A stretch of 64,000 nucleotides of DNA from an uncultured Robinsoniella sp. (GTDB lineage: Bacteria > Bacillota > Clostridia > Lachnospirales > Lachnospiraceae): positions 205,146-269,145 of the forward strand of contig UQGG01000004.1 in NCBI GenBank assembly GCA_900540475.1. Reading direction: 5' to 3'. The position numbers and the translations under genes were made by a program. This document shows, piece after piece, positions 31,301-39,412 of this stretch (within the stretch, counting starts at the first letter, position 1; each line of letters begins with the position of its first letter). The notes under the pieces are model-generated. The model saw only the letters and a program-made list of their open reading frames with translations, did not search any database and was not told where the DNA came from.

Positions 31301-34117
31301 AGCGGTCTTTGCCCCCTCTTCAATAGTGATTCCGGTTACCGTTGCAGTAATCTCTGCACTCTTGGAGGGATCCTGCTCAGAAACTGCGGTAATCACAGCT
31401 GTACCTGTCTTTTTCCCCGTCAAAATTCCCTGTTCCGATACGGATACTACCGCATCATCTGAGGAGGTCCAATTCAATTTCTTATGGATCACATTGTCAG
31501 GAAGAATAACTCCATGAAGCTTAAGTGTGTTACCTATAGACAGTAACACGTCACTGCCTTCCTCAATCGTTACCGACTCCACCTGATCTGTTCCCTCTTC
31601 CTTCAAAGTGAGATACTTTCCGGTAATTTCAGCCACGCCTTCTTTGAAAGTTTCCATCTCCGCCGACAGAAACGCAGCCTTTTCCGGGCTTAAATAAGTT
31701 CTTCCGCTTGCCGCCGTGGTGCTGACAGTACCGTATAAGGCATCGATATCTTCTTTCAGCGAAGGGATCTCCCGCTCTATCAACATTAATTTGTTTACAT
31801 CCCGCACCCCTTCTGCCATTTTCTCCAGGCGGACCGAACTTTTTCCAACCGGTTCCGGGGCATCTTTTTCGTCCGGATAATAAAGGAAGCAGTCACCTGG
31901 TTCAAAAGCGTTATGGGTCACATCATTTAGGGGATCCGCAACCCATGCATCATAAGCCCAGCGCAGAAATCCGGCAGTCCCCATCTTTCCGGCATTAATC
32001 ATGGACCAGTAACTTTCTGCCGGTGCACTCAGTGCATAATTTCCAGGCGTGTGTTCTGTACAGGAGTAAAGTGTTGTCCGAAATCCTTTTGCCTCTCTTT
32101 CCTTTAAAAGCTCTGCAAATTCTGCCGCGTGAGCCTGTGCAGCACTGTCGCCTACATTTAAGTCTGTCACACGCAGTGCCAGTTCTTTTTTGTCCACAAA
32201 GTGATCCATGGCTCCCGCAGTCTTTAAGGATTCACCATGAATATTTTTTACGGATTCGATCATATCAAATGCTTCTTTGCTAAATCCCCGTTCATCAATC
32301 CCTATATAGGATTCATCAAACCATCCTTTTTCCATCAGATGTTCCGTAAGCTTTTGCAGGAAGTCCCGCCAAACCTGTGTATACCGGGTACTCCCCGGGG
32401 TAAAAGGCTCATAGGTTAAGGTTCCATCCTCCCAGTAAGTAAAGGAATTATGCCAGGGGGCAATACTGTAAAGCACAATTTTATCCCCAATGCCAAGACT
32501 CTTGTTAAAAGATATCCACTTGTCAAAATCCGTATAATCATACTGGAAGCTGCCATCGCTATTTCTGGTCCATTTGATCATAGAGGGATAATGCACATCA
32601 TTTGCACTGTATGTCTGGCCATCCCATGCCTCCTCCACAATGGAAGCCGTAATTGCATGTCCTCCTATCTCCCTGTATTTCAGCATGGCGGATTCCAAGA
32701 TCTTAAAATGTTCTGGTGAAAAAGGCTCTACCCCATAATATTCTGCACTGCTGTAAGGATACTGCCATAATTCAATATCAAATCCATCCTTAAATTCCTC
32801 CGGATCCGGCAGCTGCACATCCTGCACCTCTACTTCATATTGGAACAACAGCGGATCTTCAATTCCATCTGCTGTTACGGACAGCGTTCCGGTATAAATG
32901 CCCGCTGCCTGGTCTTTTGGAATATGAAATTCTACCCATACAGGCTGCACACTGTTAAATGGCATATCAACCGGTTCTGACTGATACAGTATATCCGGGG
33001 ATTCACTGCGGTTATCACTGGTAGGCGCAGGCACCGGCCGGTCTTTGCTTCCATATCCCAGATAGGGTCCGTTATACGCTTTCGTGGATTTTACAAAAAC
33101 GGTTCTTACCAGATCTCCTGAAATAATGTTATTACCATTAGACAGATAGCCTGCGGTAACTGCTACATTTTTTAAACTGCATCCAATGGATACCAGCGCC
33201 AGTTCGCTCACCGCCTTATCATTTTTCCACACTGTCAGACTCTCCGACATGGTATGCCTGTCCAGCAGCTCTTCATAGCGGTCCTGGGTATACTGGGTAT
33301 TGGTATCCACAATTGATCCGCCCAGCTGACGCACCCCTGCCGCCACTGTCACCGCTATTTCTTTTGCAATACCGGATTCTTGGCTGGTGATACGGATCGT
33401 TGTTTTTCCTTCTGACCGGGCAGTTATCACGCCCTTCGCTGATACCTCCGCTATCTCCGTATCCATACTCTCATAAACAAGATCTGCAGCTTGTGCATAT
33501 TCCGGTATGACTGAATAGCTGATCTGCCTTGTCTCATCTTCGGTCATTTGAATTTGGGAATCAGCCAGCTCAATATCCTCTGGTATATAAGGAGCATGGG
33601 TAATCTGTGCATATGCCGTCTGATTTACGATCTTATTTCCCGTTCTTTCATTTAGTGTGACCGCCTTCAGTACATGCATGCCTTCCTCCAGATCACTTAC
33701 CGCATATACAGATTGTGGTTCTGTACGTGTCTCATTGTACAAATCAGCTACTACCGGGTTTTCATCGTCCACAGAAAATCGGACTTTTCCATGCATGGAA
33801 CTTTTGTTGGAAAAGATCTCCACCTTATTTCCCACAAAAGGAATTTCATAATAACATTCTTCAGCCCGTTCATCAGAAGAACCCAGATCAATATATGCCT
33901 CGTTCTCCAAAACGGTCCATTCTTTTCCCTGGTAAGCCGTATAGGAAAACTTATTCCAGGATCCTTCTGTCATATCCGGTTTCAGGGTCATGATTTCCCC
34001 CTCCACGGCAGTATCCTCTGAGGCATCCTGTGCAAAAACCGGAAGTACATCAGAAGTAATTACTAACGTAAATACAAGCAGCATACTAAAAAATTTTTTC
34101 CATTTAAATCTCATCAT
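28310..34117 (-). CDS. Large secreted multidomain glycosidase: GH123/DUF4091-like plus sialidase-like
   Basis: The 1935-residue protein has a signal peptide (to PVFAQ). In order it shows a carbohydrate-binding-like region (about 50-175), a Big2 domain (180-260) and a DUF4091/GH123-like catalytic region (about 285-850, with YIGIDERG, a candidate Asp-Glu catalytic pair). A second Big2 (about 880-960), a LamG-like lectin domain (about 970-1140) and a third Big2 follow. Next is a sialidase-like propeller (about 1215-1600) with Asp-box motifs YDAGETW, SDDGGETW and SEDEGETW. A FIVAR segment (1612-1675), a Pro-rich spacer (1677-1731) and two Fn3 domains (about 1735-1935) end it. It probably trims complex host glycans outside the cell. 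No LPxTG sorting motif is present. The promoter is about 185 bases upstream. Confidence 0.85.
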   Translation of the reverse strand: MMRFKWKKFFSMLLVFTLVITSDVLPVFAQDASEDTAVEGEIMTLKPDMTEGSWNKFSYTAYQGKEWTVLENEAYIDLGSSDERAEECYYEIPFVGNKVEIFSNKSSMHGKVRFSVDDENPVVADLYNETRTEPQSVYAVSDLEEGMHVLKAVTLNERTGNKIVNQTAYAQITHAPYIPEDIELADSQIQMTEDETRQISYSVIPEYAQAADLVYESMDTEIAEVSAKGVITARSEGKTTIRITSQESGIAKEIAVTVAAGVRQLGGSIVDTNTQYTQDRYEELLDRHTMSESLTVWKNDKAVSELALVSIGCSLKNVAVTAGYLSNGNNIISGDLVRTVFVKSTKAYNGPYLGYGSKDRPVPAPTSDNRSESPDILYQSEPVDMPFNSVQPVWVEFHIPKDQAAGIYTGTLSVTADGIEDPLLFQYEVEVQDVQLPDPEEFKDGFDIELWQYPYSSAEYYGVEPFSPEHFKILESAMLKYREIGGHAITASIVEEAWDGQTYSANDVHYPSMIKWTRNSDGSFQYDYTDFDKWISFNKSLGIGDKIVLYSIAPWHNSFTYWEDGTLTYEPFTPGSTRYTQVWRDFLQKLTEHLMEKGWFDESYIGIDERGFSKEAFDMIESVKNIHGESLKTAGAMDHFVDKKELALRVTDLNVGDSAAQAHAAEFAELLKEREAKGFRTTLYSCTEHTPGNYALSAPAESYWSMINAGKMGTAGFLRWAYDAWVADPLNDVTHNAFEPGDCFLYYPDEKDAPEPVGKSSVRLEKMAEGVRDVNKLMLIEREIPSLKEDIDALYGTVSTTAASGRTYLSPEKAAFLSAEMETFKEGVAEITGKYLTLKEEGTDQVESVTIEEGSDVLLSIGNTLKLHGVILPDNVIHKKLNWTSSDDAVVSVSEQGILTGKKTGTAVITAVSEQDPSKSAEITATVTGITIEEGAKTAYYSFDSMENNVVQDEWGRRDGINQGAVLSPGRSEKALTITEADKSVRLQGNSGLSDTWTVGYWVMNSTKDPERNSVFMSNDGNYSFDVRLADNREKAGVHVGTGSGDVLTFNYVFPADTWVHVAWTQDKTSGLSMYINGTLIQTNGWTVNHEFPCPVDIIGGNGFTGKIDELKIFNRVLSTEEIVSIMQTKGLNIQETYKELNVEEHFAIQTNLISDQDDKTIEYTSSDPGTASVDEKGLVTAHKKGSVTITVENRASGYRDFVTVVITKKLAISNKLPVYELDEKYLSDIDKDPGGPRQYLGQPDMVMLDDNQTLVTSYPVGHGKGPLVLKISYDAGETWVEKKTPESFRGSQETPTMYKIHLKDGTQRLMLITACPGWGQDLEGNATGWNTSYSDDGGETWTEYKHWYTNHKDGTPNKSIVAMASLIQLKDSNGNDIQKWMGVYHNYDYVNYKTYLTFDENGEEQWSEPEPYLSEHRSIESGYQMCEIGMFRSPDGKRIVGLARSQSHNNPATLIYSEDEGETWSRPMDLPGSLAGERHKAVYDPVSGRLLITFREINYDLNGNGKFDGGNDWKAGDWAAWVGTYEDLMEQNEGQYRILIDEDWANNAKSGDTGYAGIVVQPDGTFIMDSYGHWDKAFSESWQGGVTTDLCYIRQAKFKLSDMDKAAGIADKTALRQAISDAEKITGQEDYTEETWNVFQDALNKAREAESDQNISQDSVDAAREALINAQRDLKKKPDKPNPEPTPDPTPEPTPDPKPDPAPQPKPDPSPQPKPEPSPEPTPQPKPEPQPVKLAVPVMKKVESGSYEKLRINWSRVPGADGYRIYRSAKKNGSYSKIATVKGSNKTSYVNGKLLTGKKYYYKVRAYAKHNGKTVQSGYSKVKSGKPVPAKAVISSVTNLSGRKLKLQWKKVSGADGYEIRRADKKNGTYYKIAIIKKAAIKKATIKKGRTFTYKDSKLTKKKTYYYKVRAYRKAGNKKIYGPYSTVNYRKVMK
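28451..28495 (-). repeat. Three 15-base tandem repeats inside the last Fn3 domain
   Basis: TTTTTTAATGGTTGC, TTTTTTAATGGCTGC and TTTTTTAATGATTGC lie head to tail. In the protein they make an AIIKKAAIKKATIKKG stretch, inserting about ten residues relative to the preceding Fn3 domain. Slipped-strand expansion is the likely origin. Confidence 0.8.
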
Positions 34118-34300
34118 AATTCAAATACCTCTCCTTCAAACACCCTTCATTACAGGAGTTGATCTGAAATGGTCTATCTTTCATTTCATAATCACTCCCT
34201 GGTTTACAGTTATTCATTCTTTTATGTTGCCTTCGCACCTCCTTTTTCCCACCTATACCTTATCCAGTCTTTCTTTTCACGTTTAATCGGTATGTTTATT

Positions 34301-34329
34301 ATTATATATAAAGGATATTATTTTTTCAA
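34301..34329 (-). promoter_or_regulatory. Promoter of the large secreted glycosidase gene
   Basis: On the minus strand TTGAAA (34329-34324), a 17-base spacer and TATAAT (34306-34301). It gives a long 5' leader of about 180 bases before the start at 34117, so the gene is not simply the end of the neighbouring operon. Confidence 0.8.
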
Positions 34330-34429
34330 TTTTATATTATAAAAAATATTTTTTCTTTTTTCATAATGAGGTGAAAGGAAGATTATAAAATTACGATCAT
34401 ATGGAGAAAGTTTCATTTGGGCATACAAC

Positions 34430-34466
34430 AAAAAGAGCCCATTACAAATCGCTTTGCAATGAGCCC
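34430..34466 (-). terminator. Terminator of the eight-gene glycan operon
   Basis: On the minus strand GGGCTCATT/AATGGGCTC is followed by TTTTTG, 40 bases after the last gene (GH29). It separates the operon from the secreted glycosidase gene. Confidence 0.82.
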
Positions 34467-34506
34467 CTAATTTCATAAATATCCCATATACTTTTTCACA
34501 ACTCCA

Positions 34507-35796
34507 TCAATTATGCGTCACAACCGCTCCGCTGCCCCCATACATCTCCACTTTACCTTCTAATTCTACCTTCAGTACTGTAACCTGCTCATGACAATCA
34601 TTTTCATTCATATAGATCCATGTAATCCCCGGTATCTGAAACCAGGGCACACCGCCGTGTACGTCATACGCAAGCTCTTTTCCCGAATGCATTACGGTGA
34701 CTTTCCTGATTTTATTGCACAGTCCTTTTATGCATATATTCTCTTTCGGTTTATCCTGCACAAATAAATACAGCGTTTCTCCATCCTTAGATACCGTACT
34801 GCCACCGGGATAATAGCGAATCATAATGCCTTCATCGGTACCAAATACGGCCTCTTCGTGCTCACCGATCCATTTGCCCAGTCCCAGAAGAATTTCTTCC
34901 TGTCTGGAATCTACCGTGCCATCTTCTCTGGGACCGATATCCAGAAGCATATTTCCGCCCATGCTGATGCAGTCGCAGAACATACGGATAATCTGGTTCA
35001 GGCTCTTATAATGATGATCATCCGGGGCATATCCCCAGGAATCATTTATGGTGGTACAGAACTCCCAGGCACCTTCAGGCCTTGTAATGGGCAGTCCCTG
35101 TTCCGGGGTTTTATAGTCTCCGTAACCGCATAACCTGGAATTGACCACAATCTCCGGATTATAGCTTCTCAGATAATCTTTCAATTCCGGAAGTCCCCAC
35201 TGGGATGCGCTTCTTTCCCAGTCTCCGTCAAACCAGATCAGATCTGCCGTACCATAATTCCCAAGTACTTCCGAGAGCTGGTTTTTATTAAAGTCCAGGA
35301 AACGCTGCCAAGCTTCTTCGTCCTGGTTTCCGTCCACCGGATTAGAAAAAGGATTTACCTGTGACAGATCCTTGGGTATCACACCGCCCTCATATACCGA
35401 AGCATAGTCCGGATGGGACCAGTCCAGCAGAGAATAATACATCCCCACGCGGATTCCCTTTTTTCGGACTGCTTTGGCATATTCCGCCACAATATCCCGT
35501 TTCGCCGGCGTTTTCTTTACCACGCTTAAATCACTGTATTTTGTATCAAACAGTGCCACACCATCATGATGTTTTGTGGTAAGCACCGCATACTTCGCTT
35601 TGCTTCCTGCAATTAAATCCGCCCAGTATTCCCCGTCAAATGCAGAGGCTGTAAATCCATCCAGCTGCTTCATATAATCCTCATAAGAAATCCGATTATT
35701 ATAGAATGACCAGGACTCCGCAATACCGTTTACCGCATAAATGCCGTAATGAATAAATATTCCAAGCTTCGCATCCTTAAACCATTGTGGAACCAT
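34507..35796 (-). CDS. GH29 alpha-L-fucosidase (first copy)
   Basis: The 429-residue protein has no signal peptide, so it acts in the cytoplasm. GH29 features are WFKDAKLGIFIHYGIYAVNG at the start, TTKHHDGVALFDTKYSDL (His76/77) and the nucleophile in DLIWFDGDW (probably Asp190). The acid/base residue is not conserved in GH29 and cannot be assigned. It would release alpha-linked fucose from imported oligosaccharides. It is last in the operon, with a GGAGG ribosome site. A second, divergent GH29 lies four genes upstream, so the two probably differ in linkage preference, for example core alpha-1,6 against antennary fucose. Confidence 0.92.
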   Translation of the reverse strand: MVPQWFKDAKLGIFIHYGIYAVNGIAESWSFYNNRISYEDYMKQLDGFTASAFDGEYWADLIAGSKAKYAVLTTKHHDGVALFDTKYSDLSVVKKTPAKRDIVAEYAKAVRKKGIRVGMYYSLLDWSHPDYASVYEGGVIPKDLSQVNPFSNPVDGNQDEEAWQRFLDFNKNQLSEVLGNYGTADLIWFDGDWERSASQWGLPELKDYLRSYNPEIVVNSRLCGYGDYKTPEQGLPITRPEGAWEFCTTINDSWGYAPDDHHYKSLNQIIRMFCDCISMGGNMLLDIGPREDGTVDSRQEEILLGLGKWIGEHEEAVFGTDEGIMIRYYPGGSTVSKDGETLYLFVQDKPKENICIKGLCNKIRKVTVMHSGKELAYDVHGGVPWFQIPGITWIYMNENDCHEQVTVLKVELEGKVEMYGGSGAVVTHN

Positions 35797-35837
35797 TATA
35801 ATATCCTCCGCTTTCTTTTGCTTATTGCTTCAGCCGC

Positions 35838-36866
35838 TCAGGTCAATTCCCGGCAAAATGACTCCCGGATCACCCTGGTGAGCGTCTTCGTAGAATCACA
35901 GCCATATTCCCAGAACATCATTCCAGCCAGTCCCTGTTCCTTTACATATTCCGCCTTATGGCTGATGGACTCTCCGTCTTCGTAGCTGATAAAGGTATCT
36001 CCGTTAAACAGCCAGGGTGCCTTTGCCTCATCATCCCAATAACGTTTAAATCCATTTTTATTAATATAGTGTTCTGCAAGCTCTCCGTAATCCGGTCCAT
36101 AGCCTCCGGTAGACGCCGCCATCTGCATCCATCCATGATTCGCATCCGGAACCCCTTTCCACATCCGGGAATAAAATGCTGCCCCGATCACCAGCTTTTC
36201 CCTTGGCACACCAGCTTTTAAGTAGGCATGCACCGCCCGGTCCGTACTGACATCCAGCAGATCTTCCCGGTTATCATACAGGTTTGTATGGTGTCCTGTT
36301 TCAATGGTAAAACCGCCCCTCAGATCATAGGTCATAATCTGGACATAATCCAGATATTGTGAAGCCTCGGGCATATTGGTGCATCGCAGAAAATAATTTC
36401 CACCGCCCCCTGCGATATTTACCAGGCATTTCCGGTCTTTAATCTGATCCAAACTGTGGCGCAGGTCTTTTAGCATAAGTGTAAAATTTTCTTTATCCTC
36501 TCTGGAAGCTTTAATCCCGCTTATTCCTATGCAGGGATACTCCCAGTCAATATCAATGCCATCCAGTTGATACCGTTCGACCAGATCCCGTGCAGACCCG
36601 GCAAATTGTTTTCTTCCCCCATCCGTTGCCATTGTTTCTGAAAAACCTCCCGCTCCCCAGCCGCCAACGGAGAGCACCATTTTTAGTTCCGGGCTTTCTT
36701 TTCTGATATTTGAAAGGTACTCCTGATAATCCTCCAGGTCACAGATTACATTTCCCTTATCAATCTTACCAAAGGCGAGGTTTAAAATAGATAGCATCTT
36801 TGCATCTTCAGCTGTAAGTTCGGGAAGATGGTTCGTATAAATATAGCCGATTACTTGTTTGTCCAA
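35838..36866 (-). CDS. Cytoplasmic GH18 glycosidase (chitinase / endo-N-acetylglucosaminidase type)
   Basis: The 342-residue protein contains the GH18 active-site motif DGIDIDWE (102-109; catalytic Glu109) and the preceding SVGGWG strand (66-71). The YVQIMTYDLRGG segment is also typical. GH18 enzymes cleave beta-1,4 bonds next to N-acetylglucosamine in chitin or in the chitobiose core of N-glycans. There is no signal peptide, so imported material is the substrate. Given the neighbouring fucosidases, hexosaminidase and beta-mannosidase, action on the GlcNAc-GlcNAc core is the favoured role. The start is a TTG 8 bases after the mannosidase stop; the ribosome site is weak, so the exact start is less sure. 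Confidence 0.88.
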   Translation of the reverse strand: MDKQVIGYIYTNHLPELTAEDAKMLSILNLAFGKIDKGNVICDLEDYQEYLSNIRKESPELKMVLSVGGWGAGGFSETMATDGGRKQFAGSARDLVERYQLDGIDIDWEYPCIGISGIKASREDKENFTLMLKDLRHSLDQIKDRKCLVNIAGGGGNYFLRCTNMPEASQYLDYVQIMTYDLRGGFTIETGHHTNLYDNREDLLDVSTDRAVHAYLKAGVPREKLVIGAAFYSRMWKGVPDANHGWMQMAASTGGYGPDYGELAEHYINKNGFKRYWDDEAKAPWLFNGDTFISYEDGESISHKAEYVKEQGLAGMMFWEYGCDSTKTLTRVIRESFCRELT

Positions 36867-36874
36867 TTTCCGAT

Positions 36875-39403
36875 TCAGTGAATGTCATAAACGCTGCGAA
36901 CCCGCAGACCGCTGGTATTGCCGCTTATGATAGTCACTCTCCTTTCTCCTGCATTCATGTCAAAATAATTGTCAGACAGCACCAGATCCTCTTCTTCGTT
37001 TAAAATCTCCACACTCTTTGCATAAGCATCTGCCGTCACAACAATTTCATTTCCTTCTATCCGCAAGGCAAGCCCCGGATCCCGGTAGCGGAAATATTTG
37101 GGGTAAGTAAAAATGACGGTTCCCTCCGAGATCACCACCCCGTTTTCCTCTGCCTCATAGCTAACATATTCATTCATATAATCAATCTCAGGCAGTTCCA
37201 CTTTATCCAGCCAGACCGCCGACAATGCCTTCACCTGTATGGTATCCTCCATCAGACGAATAACCGATGCATCTGAATTCCTCAGTGCCCAGCGTACTTT
37301 TACCGTGCGCTCCGTCAAGGTCTCATTTGCCACATTCAGCCGGATGGACTTGTCAAAGTGGAAATGCTGGCGGTTCATATCCGCTTCCTGGGTCATCCAG
37401 CTCTCTTCCTCACAGGAAATCATGCAGGGTGCAAAGAAACGTTTCGCATAATACATAAGGGCCTTCCATCTTCCGCATGAATCGATGGCGGACCAGGAAA
37501 TTACCGGCCAGCAGTCATTTAACTGCCAGAACACAGCTCCCATGCATCTGCCCCGGTTTCTCCGGAAATGCTCCACACCATATCGGATGCCGTCTGCCTG
37601 CAAAAGCTGGGATGCATAAATCAAAGTGGAAAAGCTGGTGGGATATAGATACATCTGCTGCATATATTTCACAATCTTCCCATTTCCCCCATTATTGCGC
37701 TCATGTTTCTCACATACATAAGAAAACAGGTTTAAATCTTTTGGATCATCGGTGATCTCTTCCATGGTTTTTAATGAAGGAAGTGACTGAAATCCAAACT
37801 CCGAGATATAGCGGAAATAATATTTGCGGTATTCCGAAAATGGTTTATTGCCATGCCAGACTTCCCAGTAATGTACGTCCCCTCTGTCCGGATCATTTGG
37901 TTTGTCAAAGGAGCCACCTGAGGATGGGCTTGCAGGCCAGTAAAAAGTATCCGGATCATGTTCTTTTAACACTTCGGGAATGATTTTCTCATACATAAAC
38001 AGATAGTCCCTTACTTCGGAAGGCTTTGTCACCCAGCAGCGCTGCTCCACGAACATCTCCATTTCGTTATTCCCGCACCATAGCCCCAGTGAAGCATGGT
38101 GCCGGATCCTCTTAATGTTTGTGATAAATTCTTCCCGGATGTTGGCTTCGAACTCCGGGGTAAGCTCATAGACTGAGCAGGCAAACATGAAGTCCTCCCA
38201 TACGATCATCCCCATTTCATCACAGGCATCAAAAAACCAGTCTTCCGGGTAATAACCCCCGCCCCAGATGCGGATCGAATTAAAATTGGCAAGTCTGCAC
38301 TGTTCTAATAAGCGGTAGGTACGCTGGCGGGTGGTACGCCCGATCAGATGGTCCTCCGGAATGTAGTCCGCCCCCATGGCAAAGATTGTCCTGCCGTTTA
38401 TTTCATGGGCAAAGCTCTCTCCCCATTGATCCTTCTCCCTGCGTACCGTCATGGTCCGCAGACCTATTCTTTTCTGCCAGATATCCAATATTTCATTCTT
38501 ATCATACAGCAGCACTTTTATCTCATAAAGGGGCTGGTCTCCGATCCCATTTGGCCACCATAGCCGGGGCTGTTTTACAGTAAAAGTATCCGTTCCGGTC
38601 TCTTCACATAGAATTCTGCCATCTGGATCTGTAATTATTACTTTCATATGCAGCCCCTCTGTATGAAAAGGTTCTATATGAGAAGGTTCTGCCCGAACCA
38701 GATTCTTATCTGCCGTTCTGTTCGTATTTCGGAAATCTCCGTTCTTCTCATTTAACTCTGCTTCCACATTAAACGTTAACAAGACCTGCCCGGATCTATG
38801 CTCCTGATGAATTCTTACGTTATCAATTCTGGCATAATGGATTCCAATCAGCGAAACCGGGCGGAAAATTCCTGCATCGGGCAGACAGGCACCCCAGTCC
38901 CAGCCAAACATATAATGAGCTTTTCTCAGATGCATAAATCCCTCAACCGTATCTTCATTTCCAATGTTACCATATCTCTGATATGCCTCTGCCAAAAATT
39001 TAAGCGGTGAGTGGAACACCACCCTGAGTTCATTTTCTCCTGCATTCAGCATATCCTGCACCTCATATTCCCATGTTCGGTGCATGCTGAAAGCCTCTCC
39101 TGCCTTTTGGCTGTTCACATAGATATCAGCCAGGGTATCCAAACCATCAAAATGCAGTAATATCCGTTCACAATCTTCAAATGCTTCCGGGTCAAACTCA
39201 AACCGGCATACATATTCATAGTCCTTATTCATTAGCTCCCTGGCACGGATCTCGTTGTCCTTAAAAAATGGATCCTCCATGTTTCCATTTCTAAGCAGGT
39301 CTGTATAGACGCTGCCCGGAACGACAGCCTCCTGGAATATTTCTCCAAGGGGTCTCATTTTCCAGCCATGATTTAATTCCAGTCTTATCACACTTTTCCT
39401 CAT
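36875..39403 (-). CDS. GH2 beta-mannosidase
   Basis: The 842-residue cytoplasmic protein matches the length and layout of GH2 beta-mannosidases. A jelly-roll N-terminus (NHGWKMRPLG, VPGSVYTDLLRNG, and HYMFGWDWGACLPDAGIFRP, which is diagnostic for beta-mannosidases) is followed by immunoglobulin-like domains and a TIM barrel. The acid/base is in LWCGNNEMEM (Glu447) and the nucleophile in YISEFGFQS (Glu535). It removes beta-linked mannose, such as the Man-beta-1,4-GlcNAc of N-glycan cores or plant mannan oligosaccharides. The gene lies 9 bases after the hexosaminidase gene. Confidence 0.95.
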   Translation of the reverse strand: MRKSVIRLELNHGWKMRPLGEIFQEAVVPGSVYTDLLRNGNMEDPFFKDNEIRARELMNKDYEYVCRFEFDPEAFEDCERILLHFDGLDTLADIYVNSQKAGEAFSMHRTWEYEVQDMLNAGENELRVVFHSPLKFLAEAYQRYGNIGNEDTVEGFMHLRKAHYMFGWDWGACLPDAGIFRPVSLIGIHYARIDNVRIHQEHRSGQVLLTFNVEAELNEKNGDFRNTNRTADKNLVRAEPSHIEPFHTEGLHMKVIITDPDGRILCEETGTDTFTVKQPRLWWPNGIGDQPLYEIKVLLYDKNEILDIWQKRIGLRTMTVRREKDQWGESFAHEINGRTIFAMGADYIPEDHLIGRTTRQRTYRLLEQCRLANFNSIRIWGGGYYPEDWFFDACDEMGMIVWEDFMFACSVYELTPEFEANIREEFITNIKRIRHHASLGLWCGNNEMEMFVEQRCWVTKPSEVRDYLFMYEKIIPEVLKEHDPDTFYWPASPSSGGSFDKPNDPDRGDVHYWEVWHGNKPFSEYRKYYFRYISEFGFQSLPSLKTMEEITDDPKDLNLFSYVCEKHERNNGGNGKIVKYMQQMYLYPTSFSTLIYASQLLQADGIRYGVEHFRRNRGRCMGAVFWQLNDCWPVISWSAIDSCGRWKALMYYAKRFFAPCMISCEEESWMTQEADMNRQHFHFDKSIRLNVANETLTERTVKVRWALRNSDASVIRLMEDTIQVKALSAVWLDKVELPEIDYMNEYVSYEAEENGVVISEGTVIFTYPKYFRYRDPGLALRIEGNEIVVTADAYAKSVEILNEEEDLVLSDNYFDMNAGERRVTIISGNTSGLRVRSVYDIH

Positions 39404-39412
39404 TTCTTTGGA

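Noticed and set aside
34104..34217. 37-codon minus-strand ORF overlapping the start of the large secreted glycosidase gene
   Set aside because: The AAGGAGG sequence lies about 20 bases before its ATG, too far for efficient initiation; a leader peptide is possible but unsupported.
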